Positions 50,303-59,949 of a stretch of DNA of 64,000 nucleotides are shown piece after piece (within the stretch, counting starts at the first letter, position 1; each line of letters starts with the position of its first letter). Origin of the DNA: Melghirimyces profundicolus (lineage in GTDB: Bacteria > Bacillota > Bacilli > Thermoactinomycetales > DSM-45169); NCBI RefSeq assembly GCF_003054245.1, contig NZ_QBKR01000002.1:124001-188000 (forward strand). The letters are read 5' to 3'. A program made the position numbers and the translations under genes. The notes beneath the pieces were generated by a model that saw nothing but the letters and a program-made list of their open reading frames with translations, did not search any database and was not told where the DNA came from.

Positions 50303-50992
50303 TCAAACCTTTTCCTCACCATTGTTGTCGCCTTTCAGGGCTTTCAAATAAGCCTTTTTTGAATTTTCAATATGAATTTTCGTCAGATTTTCCGCCAGCT
50401 CGGCTTCTCCATCCCGCACGGCAATGGCAATATCACGATGTTCTTCCAGTGAACGTCTCATTCGGTCCGGCTGTCTGAATCCGGTCCGGGCAAAAGCATG
50501 GATATAGTCGAATAAACTGTGCAGCATATTCAGCAGTTTGGGACTTTTCGCCGCCTGACAGATGGTGTCCACAATATCGATGTGAAAGAGGGAAACGTCT
50601 TTGCCGATATCTTCTCCAGCCAGGATTCGCTCGATATTCCCAGTCAACCGGTCCAATTCGAGTTGCGTCTTCTCGTCGATTTTGCGGGCGGCCAGTTTAG
50701 CGGCTAATGCGCTTAAAGCAGAGAGAATCGTGAATATCTCTATAATTTCATCCGGTGACAAACGGGCCACCACGACTCCTTTTCGGGGGAGGGTTTTCAC
50801 AAACCCCTGGGACTCCAAACGGAACAACGCTTCCCGGATCGGGGTCCGGCTGATGCTCAGTTTTTCCGCGAGATCCCGTTCGATAATGCGTTCACCCGCC
50901 GTCAGTTCCCCTTTTAAAATGGCATTTTTAATATAATGATATACCTTGTCCCGGATCGGGTTCAGTTCCGAAAAATTCCAACCTTCATTCAT
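50303..50992 (-). CDS. GntR/FadR-family regulator
   Basis: 229 aa. Winged helix about 10-75 (PIRDKVYHYIKNAILKGELT, RDLAEKLSISRTPIREALF), FCD effector domain about 85-220 (FTILSALSALAAKLAARKID, LSLFHIDIV-like DVSLFHIDIVDTI, LEEHRDIAIAVRDGEAEL). Intact, unlike the paralogue at 42446. The probable binder of the palindromes at 40924, 47073, 48667 and 48773. RBS around GGAG in GGAGTGCAGATGG; start ATG 50992. Confidence 0.92.
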   Translation of the reverse strand: MNEGWNFSELNPIRDKVYHYIKNAILKGELTAGERIIERDLAEKLSISRTPIREALFRLESQGFVKTLPRKGVVVARLSPDEIIEIFTILSALSALAAKLAARKIDEKTQLELDRLTGNIERILAGEDIGKDVSLFHIDIVDTICQAAKSPKLLNMLHSLFDYIHAFARTGFRQPDRMRRSLEEHRDIAIAVRDGEAELAENLTKIHIENSKKAYLKALKGDNNGEEKV

Positions 50993-51125
50993 CTCTAACC
51001 ATCTGCACTCCTTTTATTGTTGCCATTATAATTACTATATCACTTTCCTTTAGTCCGGTTCCATTATTTTATAATTGGTGATCAAGTCCAAAGTTCTGTG
51101 TAAATCCTCCCCATTAGCAGAAGTT

Positions 51126-51158
51126 ACCGTTCAGGGTAAAAGGTTAATCGAGCCATCT
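51126..51158 (-). other. 10-codon minigene in the gap 50993-51253
   Basis: ATG 51158 has a perfect AAAGGAGG 7 nt upstream and the frame reads MARLTFYPER-stop. The rest of the gap holds AT-rich sequence with possible -10 boxes (TATAAT near 51030, minus strand) for the GntR gene, but no other gene. Could be a leader peptide or the stump of a lost gene. Confidence 0.25.
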
Positions 51159-51253
51159 CACATCCTCCTTTTTTTGTGAATGTTACGTCAACTCTATTCA
51201 AAGAGGAGGATGCGTGGCTTTTTCCATTTCCAACCAAATCCAATTTTACACAG

Positions 51254-52474
51254 CTATTCTTGTCCCTGAGACACCTCCCCTTCCTTCTCAAAGGGCCAGG
51301 GGGGCAGATTCCTCCGCAGCTCCTTGTCCTTCCGGTAGCCGAGGGCATACTCCCCTTGCATGATTTGATGGATTTCCCGGGTACCTTCGTAGATGACGGG
51401 GGCTTTGGCGTTTCTCATGTAGCGTTCCACCGGGAACTCGTGGGAGTAGCCGTTGGCCCCGTGGATTTGCACGGCATCCACGGCGGCGTTGAAGGCGGCG
51501 TCGCAGGCGTACCATTTGGCGAGGGAGGTTTCCCGGGTGTTCCTCCACCCCTGGTTTTTCAACCATCCCACCCGGAAGACCAAGAGCCGGGAGGTCTCGT
51601 AACCCGCGGTCATTTTGGCGATCATTTGCTGCACCAGTTGGTGCTTGCCAATGGGTTTCCCGAAGGTTTCCCGTTGGTTGGCATACTTCACACTGGCTTC
51701 GATGCAGGCGTCGATCAGGCCGACCGCTCCGGCGGCGACACTGAACCGTCCGTTGTCCAGGGCGGACATGGCGATCTTGAACCCTTCTCCTTCTTCCCCG
51801 ACAAGATTCTCCCCCGGAACCCGCACGTTCTCCAGGAAGACCTCCCCGGTGTTGCCGGCCCTGATGCCCAGTTTGTTTTTGAATCCGCGGGTGGAGACAC
51901 CGGGAAAGGTCCGCTCCACGATGAAGCAGGACAGGCCTTTGTGGCCGTCCTCCGGGGAAGTTTTGGCGAAGACCAGGATGTGGTCCGCCACATCGCAAAG
52001 GGAGATCCAGGTTTTGCTCCCGTTCAGAATGTAATCGTCGCCGTCCCGCTTGGCCCGGGTTTGCATGGCGGCCACATCGGAACCGGCGTTGGGCTCTGTC
52101 AGGGCGTAAGCGCCCACCTTCCGTCCCTGTGCTTGGGGGGTGAGGTATTTCTCCTTCTGGAACTCGTCCCCCCATTGGAGGAGCGTCATACTGTTCAAGG
52201 AGGTGTGAACGGAAACAGCGGTGCGGAAGGCGGTGTCCCCCCTCTCCAGCTCAGCGCAGACGATGGCCAGGGTGTTGTAGTCCATCCCCTGTCCACCGTA
52301 GCGTTCGGGAATGCAGACCCCCATGAGACCCAGGTCCGCCATTTTCTCGATGATGCCGGTCTCGAAATGCTGGTCCGCATCCCACGTTTCAATATGAGGC
52401 ATGATTTCCCGGTCGACGAATTTGCGGACCGTTTTTTGAACGGCTTGTTGATCTTCCGAAAGCGAAAAATCCAT
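51254..52474 (-). CDS. Acyl-CoA dehydrogenase
   Basis: 406 aa. MDFSLSEDQQAVQKTVRKFV start, FAD/substrate motifs ALTEPNAGSDVAAMQ near 130 and ISLCDVADHILVFAK, KLGIRAGNTGEVFLENVRVP near 210, QIHGANGYSHEFPVERYMRN near 340, and catalytic Glu in VIYEGTREIHQI. Oxidises an acyl-CoA to the 2-enoyl-CoA. The frame is open to 52642, but the family start at 52474 is used. C-terminal tail RRNLPPWPFEKEGEVSQ is an extension also found, duplicated, at 36.7 kb. Fourth and last gene of the beta-oxidation operon. Confidence 0.9.
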   Translation of the reverse strand: MDFSLSEDQQAVQKTVRKFVDREIMPHIETWDADQHFETGIIEKMADLGLMGVCIPERYGGQGMDYNTLAIVCAELERGDTAFRTAVSVHTSLNSMTLLQWGDEFQKEKYLTPQAQGRKVGAYALTEPNAGSDVAAMQTRAKRDGDDYILNGSKTWISLCDVADHILVFAKTSPEDGHKGLSCFIVERTFPGVSTRGFKNKLGIRAGNTGEVFLENVRVPGENLVGEEGEGFKIAMSALDNGRFSVAAGAVGLIDACIEASVKYANQRETFGKPIGKHQLVQQMIAKMTAGYETSRLLVFRVGWLKNQGWRNTRETSLAKWYACDAAFNAAVDAVQIHGANGYSHEFPVERYMRNAKAPVIYEGTREIHQIMQGEYALGYRKDKELRRNLPPWPFEKEGEVSQGQE

Positions 52475-52631
52475 GGCGCGGATCATTCCTTTCTGATAGG
52501 GTCGGGTCCCGGTCATCGGTTGGGTCGGCAGGGATTTCATTAAGAAGGATTTGGCCGCCCGCCCACCACACTCACGACACGTTCGTGCAACACCGTCCGA
52601 TTTCCGGGTGGCCGGCACAGGTGACTCCTCC

Positions 52632-53783
52632 TTACCGTTCATATTCCCGCTTCAGCTGCGCGGCGATGATGTTCCGCTGAATCTCCGAGGTTCCCTCATA
52701 GATCCGGGTGATGCGGGCATCCCGGTAAAACCGTTCCACCGGGAACTCCTTCATGTACCCCATCCCGCCGAAGATCTGGACCGCCCGGTCGGCGATCCGG
52801 TTGTACACCTCGGACGCATAGAGTTTCACGGCGGCCGACTCCTTGATCACCTTTTTCCCCTCATCCACCAGGGAAGCGACCCGGTACAGCAGACTCCGAA
52901 GGGTTTCGATTTCCAGCGCCATGTCCGCCAGCATGTGCTGGATCGCCTGGTTGTCGAAGATGGGGCGGCCGAACTGTTTCCGTTGCATGGCGTAATCCAT
53001 GGAGAGCTCCAGCAATTTCTGACAAGATCCCAGACAACGGGCGGCCAGCGTGGCCCGTCCGTTGGCCAGGATTTTCAGGGCGTTCACATATCCCTCCCCC
53101 TCTTCGCCGAGACGGTTTTCCAACCTCACCTCGCAATCCTCGAAAAACAGCTGGCAAGTGTGGGATCCCCTGAGCCCCATTTTCCCGTCGGCAGGCCCGC
53201 GGCTGAGGCCGGGGGTGCCGGCCTCCACGAGAAAGGAGGTGATCCCTTTGCTCCCCTTATCCGGATCCGTCACGGCCATGACGGTGATCACATCCGCTTC
53301 CGGTCCGTTGGTGATGAAATGCTTCATCCCGTTCAGGATGTATCGGTCCCCGTGCCGTTCGGCACGGGTTCGGATGTTGGCTGCATGGGACCCGGCTTCC
53401 GGTTCGGAAAGGGCGAAGGCGCCGAGCCATTCCCCCGCGGCCATTTGGGGCAGGAAACGGCGTTTCTGTTCCTCGGTCCCCATCTCGACGATTCCGACGC
53501 TGCCGATTCCCGTGTGGGCCCCGATGAGGCTGGTGAAGCCGTTGTGTGTCTTCCCCAGTTCCTCCAGCAGCATGCATTTGCCGGTCATGCTGAGTCCCAG
53601 TCCGCCGTACTCCGCTGGGATGGACAAGCCGAACAGCCCCAACTCCCGGGCTTGTTGCACCACGCGTTCGGGAATCCGATCTTCTTCTTCGATGGTTTGC
53701 ACAACCGGTTCCACGACTTCCCGGACAAAGTCCCGCACCACCGTACGCAGTTGCCTGATTTCCGTTTCCGTCATCGGTTCCAT
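52632..53783 (-). CDS. Acyl-CoA dehydrogenase (second copy in operon)
   Basis: 383 aa. AFALSEPEAGSHAANIRTRA near 115, FITNGPEADVITVMAV, KMGLRGSHTCQLFFEDCEV near 195, QIFGGMGYMKEFPVERFYRD near 340, and Glu in RIYEGTSEIQRNIIA. Only moderately similar to the product of the downstream gene, so a different chain length or a branched substrate is likely. Start ATG 53783, 7 bp after the hydroxyacyl-CoA dehydrogenase stop. Confidence 0.92.
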   Translation of the reverse strand: MEPMTETEIRQLRTVVRDFVREVVEPVVQTIEEEDRIPERVVQQARELGLFGLSIPAEYGGLGLSMTGKCMLLEELGKTHNGFTSLIGAHTGIGSVGIVEMGTEEQKRRFLPQMAAGEWLGAFALSEPEAGSHAANIRTRAERHGDRYILNGMKHFITNGPEADVITVMAVTDPDKGSKGITSFLVEAGTPGLSRGPADGKMGLRGSHTCQLFFEDCEVRLENRLGEEGEGYVNALKILANGRATLAARCLGSCQKLLELSMDYAMQRKQFGRPIFDNQAIQHMLADMALEIETLRSLLYRVASLVDEGKKVIKESAAVKLYASEVYNRIADRAVQIFGGMGYMKEFPVERFYRDARITRIYEGTSEIQRNIIAAQLKREYER

Positions 53784-53790
53784 TTCAAAT

Positions 53791-54690
53791 TCACCGTCCC
53801 GTCGGAAGTTCTGATTGTTCCCGAACCCGCCGTCCCCGCTCGTCATACCGGTAGACCCCCCGGCCCGTTTTCCGTCCGAGCCGTCCGGATTTCACGTATT
53901 GCACCAACAGCGGGCAGGGGCGGAACTTTTCGCCGAGGGTTTCATGAAGATACTGAAGCACCTTCAGGCGGGTGTCCCATCCCACAAGGTCCCCCAGTTC
54001 GAAGGGGCCCATGGGATAGTTCAATCCCAGCTTGAGCGCCCGATCGATCTCCTCGGGCGACCCCACCCCTTCCATCAGCATGTAGAACGCCTCGTTGCCC
54101 ACCAGGGCGCTGATCCGGCTGGTGGCAAAGCCGGGGCGTTCATGGATGCGGACCGTCTCTTTCCCCATCGTCTCTCCGACGGCCACCGTCCGTTCCACGA
54201 CCCAGTCGGCGGTTTGCAGCCCCCGGACCACCTCCACCAACTTCATACGGTGGACCGGATTGAAAAAGTGCATTCCGATCACCCGTTCCGGACGGGCGGC
54301 CGCCGAGGCGATCTCCGTGATGCTCTTGGCCGAAGTATTGGTGGCCAGCACTACGTCCTCTGGAAAGAGGGCATCCAGTTCCCGGAACAGGCGTTGCTTG
54401 ATTCCCAACTCCTCCACCACCGCTTCGATGACAAAATCACAGGAGACCAAATCTCCGATGGATGCGGCGGTTTCAATCCGGGGGAGGGCGGCCTCTCCCT
54501 CCTCGGGAGACAGCCGGCCCTTTTCGATTTGACGCTTCATCAGGGAAGCGATGTCCTGAACGGCCTTCTCCAGAACGGGCGTCTGGGCGTCATTGAGCCG
54601 GACTTGATAACCCCGGAGGGCGGCCTGAAAGGCGATCCCTTTCCCCATCACTCCGGCGCCCACCACCCCGATTTTCCGGACTTCTCTCAT
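53791..54690 (-). CDS. 3-hydroxyacyl-CoA dehydrogenase
   Basis: 299 aa. NAD motif [53 protein letters not shown], catalytic region [19 protein letters not shown] with the His-Glu pair, and the C-terminal domain [20 protein letters not shown]. Short monofunctional form (HbdA/PaaH-like). Overlaps the thiolase gene by 4 bp (ATGA). The enoyl-CoA hydratase step of beta-oxidation is not encoded in this operon. Confidence 0.93.
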   Translation of the reverse strand: MREVRKIGVVGAGVMGKGIAFQAALRGYQVRLNDAQTPVLEKAVQDIASLMKRQIEKGRLSPEEGEAALPRIETAASIGDLVSCDFVIEAVVEELGIKQRLFRELDALFPEDVVLATNTSAKSITEIASAAARPERVIGMHFFNPVHRMKLVEVVRGLQTADWVVERTVAVGETMGKETVRIHERPGFATSRISALVGNEAFYMLMEGVGSPEEIDRALKLGLNYPMGPFELGDLVGWDTRLKVLQYLHETLGEKFRPCPLLVQYVKSGRLGRKTGRGVYRYDERGRRVREQSELPTGR

Positions 54691-55898
54691 CGGTTTCCCT
54701 CCCCGACCGTTTCAACGATGGTCGCGATTCCCTGTCCCACTCCGATGCACATGGTCACCAACCCGTAACGGGCCTTTCGCCTCTTCATCTCATGGAGAAG
54801 AGACGTCAGCAACCGGGCTCCGGTGCTTCCCAGGGGATGTCCCATGGCGATGGAGCCGCCGTTGACATTCAGCTTTTCTTCCGGGATTCCCAACTCCCGG
54901 GCACAAGCCAGGGATTGGGCGGCGAAGGCTTCGTTCAGTTCCACCAGATCGATGTCGTCCAAGGTCAGCTCCGCCCGCTGCAACGCTTTGCGGACCGCCG
55001 GCACCGGCCCGATGCCCATGACGGAGGGATCGACGCCGGCAATCGCGCTGGACACCACCCGGCCCAGGGGGGCCAGCCCGTACTCCTTCGCTTTTGCCGG
55101 TGTCATAAGGAGCAGGGCCGCTGCTCCGTCATTGATGCCCGAGGAGTTCCCGGCAGTTACCGTTCCGCCTTCCCTGAACGCCGGACGCAGTTGGTCCAGT
55201 TTGTCCAGGGTGACATCGGGGCGGGGATGCTCGTCCTCCTCCACCCATTGCGTCCCTTTTTTCGTCCGGACAGGAACCGGCACGATTTCCTCCCGGAACT
55301 TCCCCGATCGGATCGCTTCCGCCGCTCGTCTTTGACTTTCCAGGGCAAAGCGGTCCTGATCCTCCCGGGAAATTCCGTATTGCTCCGCCACATTTTCCGC
55401 GGTTTCTCCCATGGAGTACGGGGGATACCGTTCGGCCAACCGGTCATTGATGAACCGCCAGCCGATCGTGGTGTCAAAGACCGTTCCGTTTCCGCGGGGA
55501 AAAGCCCGCTCCGGTTTGGGCATCACCAAGGGAGCACGGGACATGCTCTCCACCCCGCCCGCGATCATGACGTCTCCCTCGCCCAAGCGGATCGCCCGGC
55601 CGGCCTGATGGATCGCTTCCAATCCTGAGCCGCACAGCCGGTTGACGGTCACCCCGCCGACACTCACCGGCAAATTCGCCAACAACAACGCCATCCGGGC
55701 CACGTTGCGGTTATCTTCCCCGGCCTGGTTGGCATTTCCGAAGTAGACGTCTTCCACGTCCTCCCCGGGAATCCCGCTCCGCTCCATCACCCCTTGGATG
55801 GCGACGGCAGCCAGGTCGTCCGGACGGACCGAAGACAGACTTCCGCCGTGGCGGCCGACCGGAGTCCGGACCGCTCCCGTGATCCATGCTTCTCTCAA
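54687..55898 (-). CDS. Acetyl-CoA acyltransferase (thiolase)
   Basis: 403 aa. Acylating Cys in [18 protein letters not shown] near 90, [16 protein letters not shown] near 250, [20 protein letters not shown] near 345 and the proton-donor Cys in [12 protein letters not shown]. Starts with TTG 55898 (GGGAGGTG 6 nt upstream), beginning [19 protein letters not shown]. First gene of the operon, with a sigma-54 promoter 34 bp upstream. Confidence 0.93.
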   Translation of the reverse strand: MREAWITGAVRTPVGRHGGSLSSVRPDDLAAVAIQGVMERSGIPGEDVEDVYFGNANQAGEDNRNVARMALLLANLPVSVGGVTVNRLCGSGLEAIHQAGRAIRLGEGDVMIAGGVESMSRAPLVMPKPERAFPRGNGTVFDTTIGWRFINDRLAERYPPYSMGETAENVAEQYGISREDQDRFALESQRRAAEAIRSGKFREEIVPVPVRTKKGTQWVEEDEHPRPDVTLDKLDQLRPAFREGGTVTAGNSSGINDGAAALLLMTPAKAKEYGLAPLGRVVSSAIAGVDPSVMGIGPVPAVRKALQRAELTLDDIDLVELNEAFAAQSLACARELGIPEEKLNVNGGSIAMGHPLGSTGARLLTSLLHEMKRRKARYGLVTMCIGVGQGIATIVETVGEGNR

Positions 55899-55931
55899 CC
55901 CATTCACCTCCCGGTTTGGTACCAAAACAGT

Positions 55932-55948
55932 AGCAAAAAACATGCCAA
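55932..55948 (-). promoter_or_regulatory. Sigma-54 (-24/-12) promoter of the beta-oxidation operon
   Basis: Minus strand TTGGCATGTTTTTTGCT. GG and GC elements are separated by exactly 10 bases, as required (consensus TTGGCACG-N4-TTGCT; one mismatch). Placed directly upstream of the thiolase gene and downstream of the sigma-54 activator gene. Confidence 0.8.
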
Positions 55949-56009
55949 CGGGTGAAAACCCTGTAAAAACGGAGAATCGTGTTTGGGATTTCCGAACCTG
56001 AGTCAAAAA

Positions 56010-56049
56010 AATAAGTCGATTCCGCCTGATCAGTCGGAATCGACTTATT
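56010..56049 (-). terminator. Terminator of the sigma-54 activator gene
   Basis: Perfect 15-bp stem AATAAGTCGATTCCG / CGGAATCGACTTATT with a 10-nt loop, followed on the minus strand by a run of seven T. It separates the activator gene from the promoter of the thiolase operon. Confidence 0.85.
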
Positions 56050-56052
56050 CCT

Positions 56053-57777
56053 CTACGATTTCTCCCGGATGCCGTATTTGTATGCTTTCCGGATCGCGCT
56101 GGACTGGCTGATGCTCAGTTTTTCAGCCACACGGTAGGAGCTCCGGTGCCTCCGATAGGCCTCGCGCAGAATCTCTTGCTCCAGCCGGGCGGTAAACTCG
56201 GACAACGACTGGAAAGGTCCGGTTCCAGCCGGCAGCGGAAAGACTTCCCCGTTAATTTTCGTCCGCAACCCGCCCGTGTCCGGGGGCGTTGTTTTTTTCT
56301 TCAAGCCCCGGGTCTCCGGGATGTACTCGGGAAGGATGGTGTCATCGGGGCTGGTGATCACCAACCGCTCCACCATGTTGGCCAGTTCACGGACGTTCCC
56401 GGGCCAATCGTACTGCCGCAATTTCCCGTACACTTCGGGTGCGAAGGTCCGGGAGGTTCGGTGCTTCCGGTTGAACCGGTCAAGGAAATGGACCAACAGC
56501 GGTTGGATGTCACTCCGCCGCTTCCGGAGAGGGGGGATCTCGATGGGAACCACGCTGATCCGGTAGTACAGGTCTTCCCGAAACTCCCCTTTCTCCACCA
56601 TCTTCTTCAGATCCCGGTTGGTGGCGGCGATGATCCGGGTGTTGAAGGGGATCGGTCGAATTCCCCCCACTCGGCGAAGGGTTTTGTCCTGAAGGACGCG
56701 CAACAGCTTGACCTGCATGGGTAACGGAAGTTCCCCGATTTCGTCCAGAAACAGCGTGCCGTTCTCCGCCACTTCAAACATCCCCGGTTTGCCTTCCTTT
56801 TTTGCCCCGGTGAAGGCTCCCGGTTCGTATCCGAAGAGTTCGGACTCCATCAGCTCCGGGGGGATCGCCCCGCAGTTGACGGTGATAAAGGAACCTTTTT
56901 CGAATCGGGGGCTTTGTTTGTGGATGGCCCGGGCAAACACTTCTTTCCCCACTCCCGACTCTCCCAGCAACAACACGGTGGTATCCGTTCCCGCCACCCG
57001 CCGGGCCAGATGATAAACCTGTTTCATGGCCAGATCGTTCATGATGATGGAGGAATCGTCTTTGAGATGAAGTTTGCGGAGCTGGGCCAACTCCCGTTTG
57101 TATCGATCGGACAATTTCCGGGTCTCATTCAGTTCGTCTTTCAACCGGTTCAGCTCCGACACGTCCCGGATATTGGTGACGACACGGATGATTTCCCCAT
57201 CTTCATCCAGGACCGGACTGCCCGTGATGACGTTGATCTTTCCCTGTTTCGTCTCCTGGACCACGCTGACGGGTTGGCCGGTTTTCAACACCTCCAGGGT
57301 GACGGATTTTTTCAGAATCCCTCTTCGTTCCAGGTAACGGACGTCTTTTCCGATATAGTACTCCTTCGGGATCCCGGTCAACCGTTCGATCGCCGAGTTG
57401 GTGTGAAGGGTGATGCCGTGACGGTCGGTGATATAGATGCAATCATAGGCGTTTTCGATCACGGCGTCCAATTCACCGGTTCCCTCCGGTTTTCGAACGT
57501 AAGGTTCCAGTCGGTGAAGCCGCCCTCCTTGCAGACACTCCGGTCGTTCGGTATGCAGGCGGTATGTTTCTCCCTTCCGGGTAATCCACACATTCTCCGA
57601 TGTCCGTTCCAGAATGGAATCCTTCAACTTCTCCCATGAATCAGGGAATTCGGCCTCCGCGTTACGCTTCACCAACCGGATCATGGCTTGAGTCGCATGG
57701 TGGATTCGTCCCCCTGCATCCACAATGGCCATGGCACAGGATGACTGCTCCCAGAGCTGTTGCCAATTCAACTGCAT
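56053..57777 (-). CDS. Sigma-54-dependent activator with PAS domains
   Basis: 574 aa. N-terminal PAS-like segment ([20 protein letters not shown]), a second PAS about 115-225 ([20 protein letters not shown]), a short coiled linker, then the AAA+ domain: Walker [18 protein letters not shown] near 280, GAFTGA loop for sigma-54 contact, Walker [18 protein letters not shown]-terminal Fis-type helix-turn-helix ([19 protein letters not shown]). RocR/AcoR/BkdR-like architecture without receiver, so it responds to a ligand or redox signal. ATG 57777 has GGGGGG upstream. The likely target is the promoter at 55932. Confidence 0.92.
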   Translation of the reverse strand: MQLNWQQLWEQSSCAMAIVDAGGRIHHATQAMIRLVKRNAEAEFPDSWEKLKDSILERTSENVWITRKGETYRLHTERPECLQGGRLHRLEPYVRKPEGTGELDAVIENAYDCIYITDRHGITLHTNSAIERLTGIPKEYYIGKDVRYLERRGILKKSVTLEVLKTGQPVSVVQETKQGKINVITGSPVLDEDGEIIRVVTNIRDVSELNRLKDELNETRKLSDRYKRELAQLRKLHLKDDSSIIMNDLAMKQVYHLARRVAGTDTTVLLLGESGVGKEVFARAIHKQSPRFEKGSFITVNCGAIPPELMESELFGYEPGAFTGAKKEGKPGMFEVAENGTLFLDEIGELPLPMQVKLLRVLQDKTLRRVGGIRPIPFNTRIIAATNRDLKKMVEKGEFREDLYYRISVVPIEIPPLRKRRSDIQPLLVHFLDRFNRKHRTSRTFAPEVYGKLRQYDWPGNVRELANMVERLVITSPDDTILPEYIPETRGLKKKTTPPDTGGLRTKINGEVFPLPAGTGPFQSLSEFTARLEQEILREAYRRHRSSYRVAEKLSISQSSAIRKAYKYGIREKS

Positions 57778-57935
57778 GTCAATCCCCCCTTCCAAAACCC
57801 CATCCATGACTGCCCTCATTTCCGTTGACCGTGATCACAGGACAACCTGTTCCGCGTTTCTTCCCGATCGAAATCGGTTCTGTCTATTTCGATTAACGAA
57901 GATTTCATCCGGAGAGATTGCAGTTTGAAAAAGAA

Positions 57936-57955
57936 AAACACCCTTTCCGGTGTTT
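57936..57955 (-). terminator. Terminator of the SDR gene
   Basis: Stem AAACACC / GGTGTTT with a 6-nt loop; on the minus strand followed by TTCTTTTTC. Lies 60 bp beyond the SDR stop. Confidence 0.7.
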
Positions 57956-58016
57956 AACAGAAACCTGTCTCTTTTGTCTTCCTTTTGATCGGGTCGATAT
58001 AGGTATCAGCAAGACC

Positions 58017-58787
58017 TTAAACGAACGACTTTTGGCCGCTGAGCCATTGCCCTCCGTCGATCGTGATGCACTCCCCGTTGATGAAGCCGGACGCCGGAGA
58101 GAAGAGAAAGCTGGCCAGTTCGGCGATTTCCTCCGGCTTTCCCAGACGGCCGAGGGGGACGCTTTCAATCGTACGTCGGCAGGCTTCTTCCGACTGAAAT
58201 AAACGTTCCTGCCCGCCGGTGTTGGTAACCGGACCCGGTGCAATCGCGTTGACTCTGATTCCGTACTTTTCACCCCACTCCACCGCCAGCGTCCGCGTCA
58301 TGGCCAGAACACCGGCTTTGGCACACGCGGAGTGGATGACGCCCGGTCCCGCCCCCCAGGCATACGTGGCGAGGATGTTGAGAATGCTGCCATTCCGCCC
58401 GGTTCGAATCCACTCCTTTCCGACCGCCTGGGAACAATACCACGTTCCGTTCAACACAATGTTGACGACAGCATTCCACCCGTTGATGGAAAGATCCTCG
58501 GCCGGACAGATAAAGTTTCCGGCCGCATTGTTCACCAGATAATCAATGTCCCCGAACGCTTTTTTTGTCTCTTCCACCGTGTGATGGACTTTTTCCGGAT
58601 CGCGGACGTCCATGGGCACGCACAGAACCTGTCCGTCCCGGTGTGGTATCTCTTTCCTGGCCGCCTCCAAACGTTCCGACGAACGCCCGGTGATGACCAC
58701 ACGCGCCCCTTCCGCGGCGAATTTCTTCGCCATGGCCTTTCCCATTCCGCTTCCGCCACCTGTTACAATCACCACTTTGTCTTTCAC
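58017..58787 (-). CDS. SDR oxidoreductase, 2,4-dienoyl-CoA reductase type
   Basis: 256 aa. Rossmann motif VIVTGGGSGMGKAMAKKFAA, NNAAGNF, and the active-site stretch VIHSACAKAGVLAMTRTLAV. The usual YxxxK is replaced by SxxxK, which is characteristic of the 2,4-dienoyl-CoA reductase branch of SDRs. This allows degradation of polyunsaturated acyl-CoA. GTG 58787 with AAGGAGG 8 nt upstream is clearly the start; the open frame to 58814 includes the ribosome site. Monocistronic. In 58788-59026 I see a small terminator-like hairpin (CACCC-TTCC-GGGTG near 58900) and no gene. Confidence 0.85.
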   Translation of the reverse strand: MKDKVVIVTGGGSGMGKAMAKKFAAEGARVVITGRSSERLEAARKEIPHRDGQVLCVPMDVRDPEKVHHTVEETKKAFGDIDYLVNNAAGNFICPAEDLSINGWNAVVNIVLNGTWYCSQAVGKEWIRTGRNGSILNILATYAWGAGPGVIHSACAKAGVLAMTRTLAVEWGEKYGIRVNAIAPGPVTNTGGQERLFQSEEACRRTIESVPLGRLGKPEEIAELASFLFSPASGFINGECITIDGGQWLSGQKSFV

Positions 58788-59026
58788 CGGAAAGACCTCC
58801 TTTTGGGAATGCAATCACTCTTTACATTTTAACGAATCATTCAAACACATGAAATATTCTTTGGGTAACTTTCCATGTTTCACAAAAAAGCACACCCTTC
58901 CGGGTGCAGCATGGGATTCTCAAATACCAGCATTTCATTTTTCAACCCCATACGGTGTTATAGGCGATGCTTGCAACCAAGGCGAAAAGGTGGTTGAAAC
59001 GGGAGGAAGCCCAACAAATCAAATAA

Positions 59027-59061
59027 GGGGCAGGCTCTGTGACATTCACAGGGCCTGCCCC
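59027..59061. repeat. Palindromic repeat, copy 1, downstream of the nucleosidase gene
   Basis: GGGGCAGGC-T-CTGTG / CACAG-G-GCCTGCCCC. Very similar to the palindrome at 59950-59998 (core CAGGCCCTGTGA / TCACAGGGCCTG). T-rich sequence on both sides, so it can act as a bidirectional terminator. The two copies flank one gene. Confidence 0.6.
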
Positions 59062-59071
59062 CTCTCTTTTA

Positions 59072-59893
59072 TTAATTCATATTTTCGAGCATCTTCTTGA
59101 TGACGTGGCTGGAGTTTTTCGCTGCTTCTTTCACAAAGTTTTTTTGGATTTTCGCAGCTTCTTTGTCGGCTTTATCAGAAGCTGAGCGAATGACCACGTA
59201 CGGAATGTCGTTCATATAAGCCACTTGTCCGACAGCAGCGCCTTCCATTTCAACGACATAAGCGTTGAATGTTTCATAAATCCACTTGGTCTTCTTTTCA
59301 CTGGCGATGAATTGGTCGCCGGTCGCAATGCGGGCGGTATACACATCAACGTAGTCCGGCAATCCTTTCGTGCCTTTTTGGGCCAAGGAAATCAATTCTT
59401 TGTCCGCTTTAAAAAACCGGACGTCCATCCCGGGGATTTGGCCGGGCTTGAAGTCTTTAGCCGTTTCATCCATATCATGATGGACCGTTTCCGTTGAGAT
59501 GACAAGATCGCCAAGTCCCAGTTTTGGATAAAGGCCGCCGGCAACACCGGAGTTAATGAGCGCGTCGACATGAAATTCACTGACAAGAATTTGGGCGGCA
59601 GACGCAGCATTGACTTTGCCGATGCCTGATTGAACGAGGACAATGTTTTGTCCTTTCAATGTTCCTTTATAAAACGTCATTCCGGCAATTTTTTTCGTTT
59701 CATCGACTTTCATTTCGTCATGCAGCATGTTGATTTCGACTTCCATCGGTCCGATAATACCCACGATTTTTTCGTCTTTTTTCGGTTGTTGGCCGCCGGT
59801 TGTGTTGTTTTGGTTTTGTGTCCCGCACCCCGCGATTAACATCGTGACCAGCGTGAATACCAACAGCTTCTTTCCGATTGCGAAAACATTCAT
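59072..59893 (-). CDS. Lipoprotein 5'-methylthioadenosine/S-adenosylhomocysteine nucleosidase
   Basis: 273 aa. N-terminal lipoprotein signal (LLVFTLVTMLIAGC, lipobox LIAGC) and a low-complexity linker (QNQNNTTGGQQ), then a complete MTAN/Pfs domain: VGIIGPMEVEINMLHDEM, VQSGIGKVNAASAAQIL, INSGVAGGLYPKLGLGDLVI, YVVEMEGAAVGQVAYMN, IRSASDKADKEAA with the catalytic Asp. Releases adenine from MTA or SAH; being lipid-anchored outside the cell is unusual. AT-richer than its neighbours and enclosed by two similar palindromes, so possibly imported as a unit. The adenine could feed the adjacent adenine deaminase. Confidence 0.88.
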   Translation of the reverse strand: MNVFAIGKKLLVFTLVTMLIAGCGTQNQNNTTGGQQPKKDEKIVGIIGPMEVEINMLHDEMKVDETKKIAGMTFYKGTLKGQNIVLVQSGIGKVNAASAAQILVSEFHVDALINSGVAGGLYPKLGLGDLVISTETVHHDMDETAKDFKPGQIPGMDVRFFKADKELISLAQKGTKGLPDYVDVYTARIATGDQFIASEKKTKWIYETFNAYVVEMEGAAVGQVAYMNDIPYVVIRSASDKADKEAAKIQKNFVKEAAKNSSHVIKKMLENMN

Positions 59894-59949
59894 CTTCTGT
59901 ACACCTCATCGTTGTTTTTGAGATCGAACTCGAATAAAAATCAAGGAGA

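Noticed and set aside
51176-54035. Long plus-strand open frames opposite the two acyl-CoA dehydrogenases and the hydroxyacyl-CoA dehydrogenase
   Set aside because: Shadows of strongly recognised minus-strand genes; translated products show no family features.
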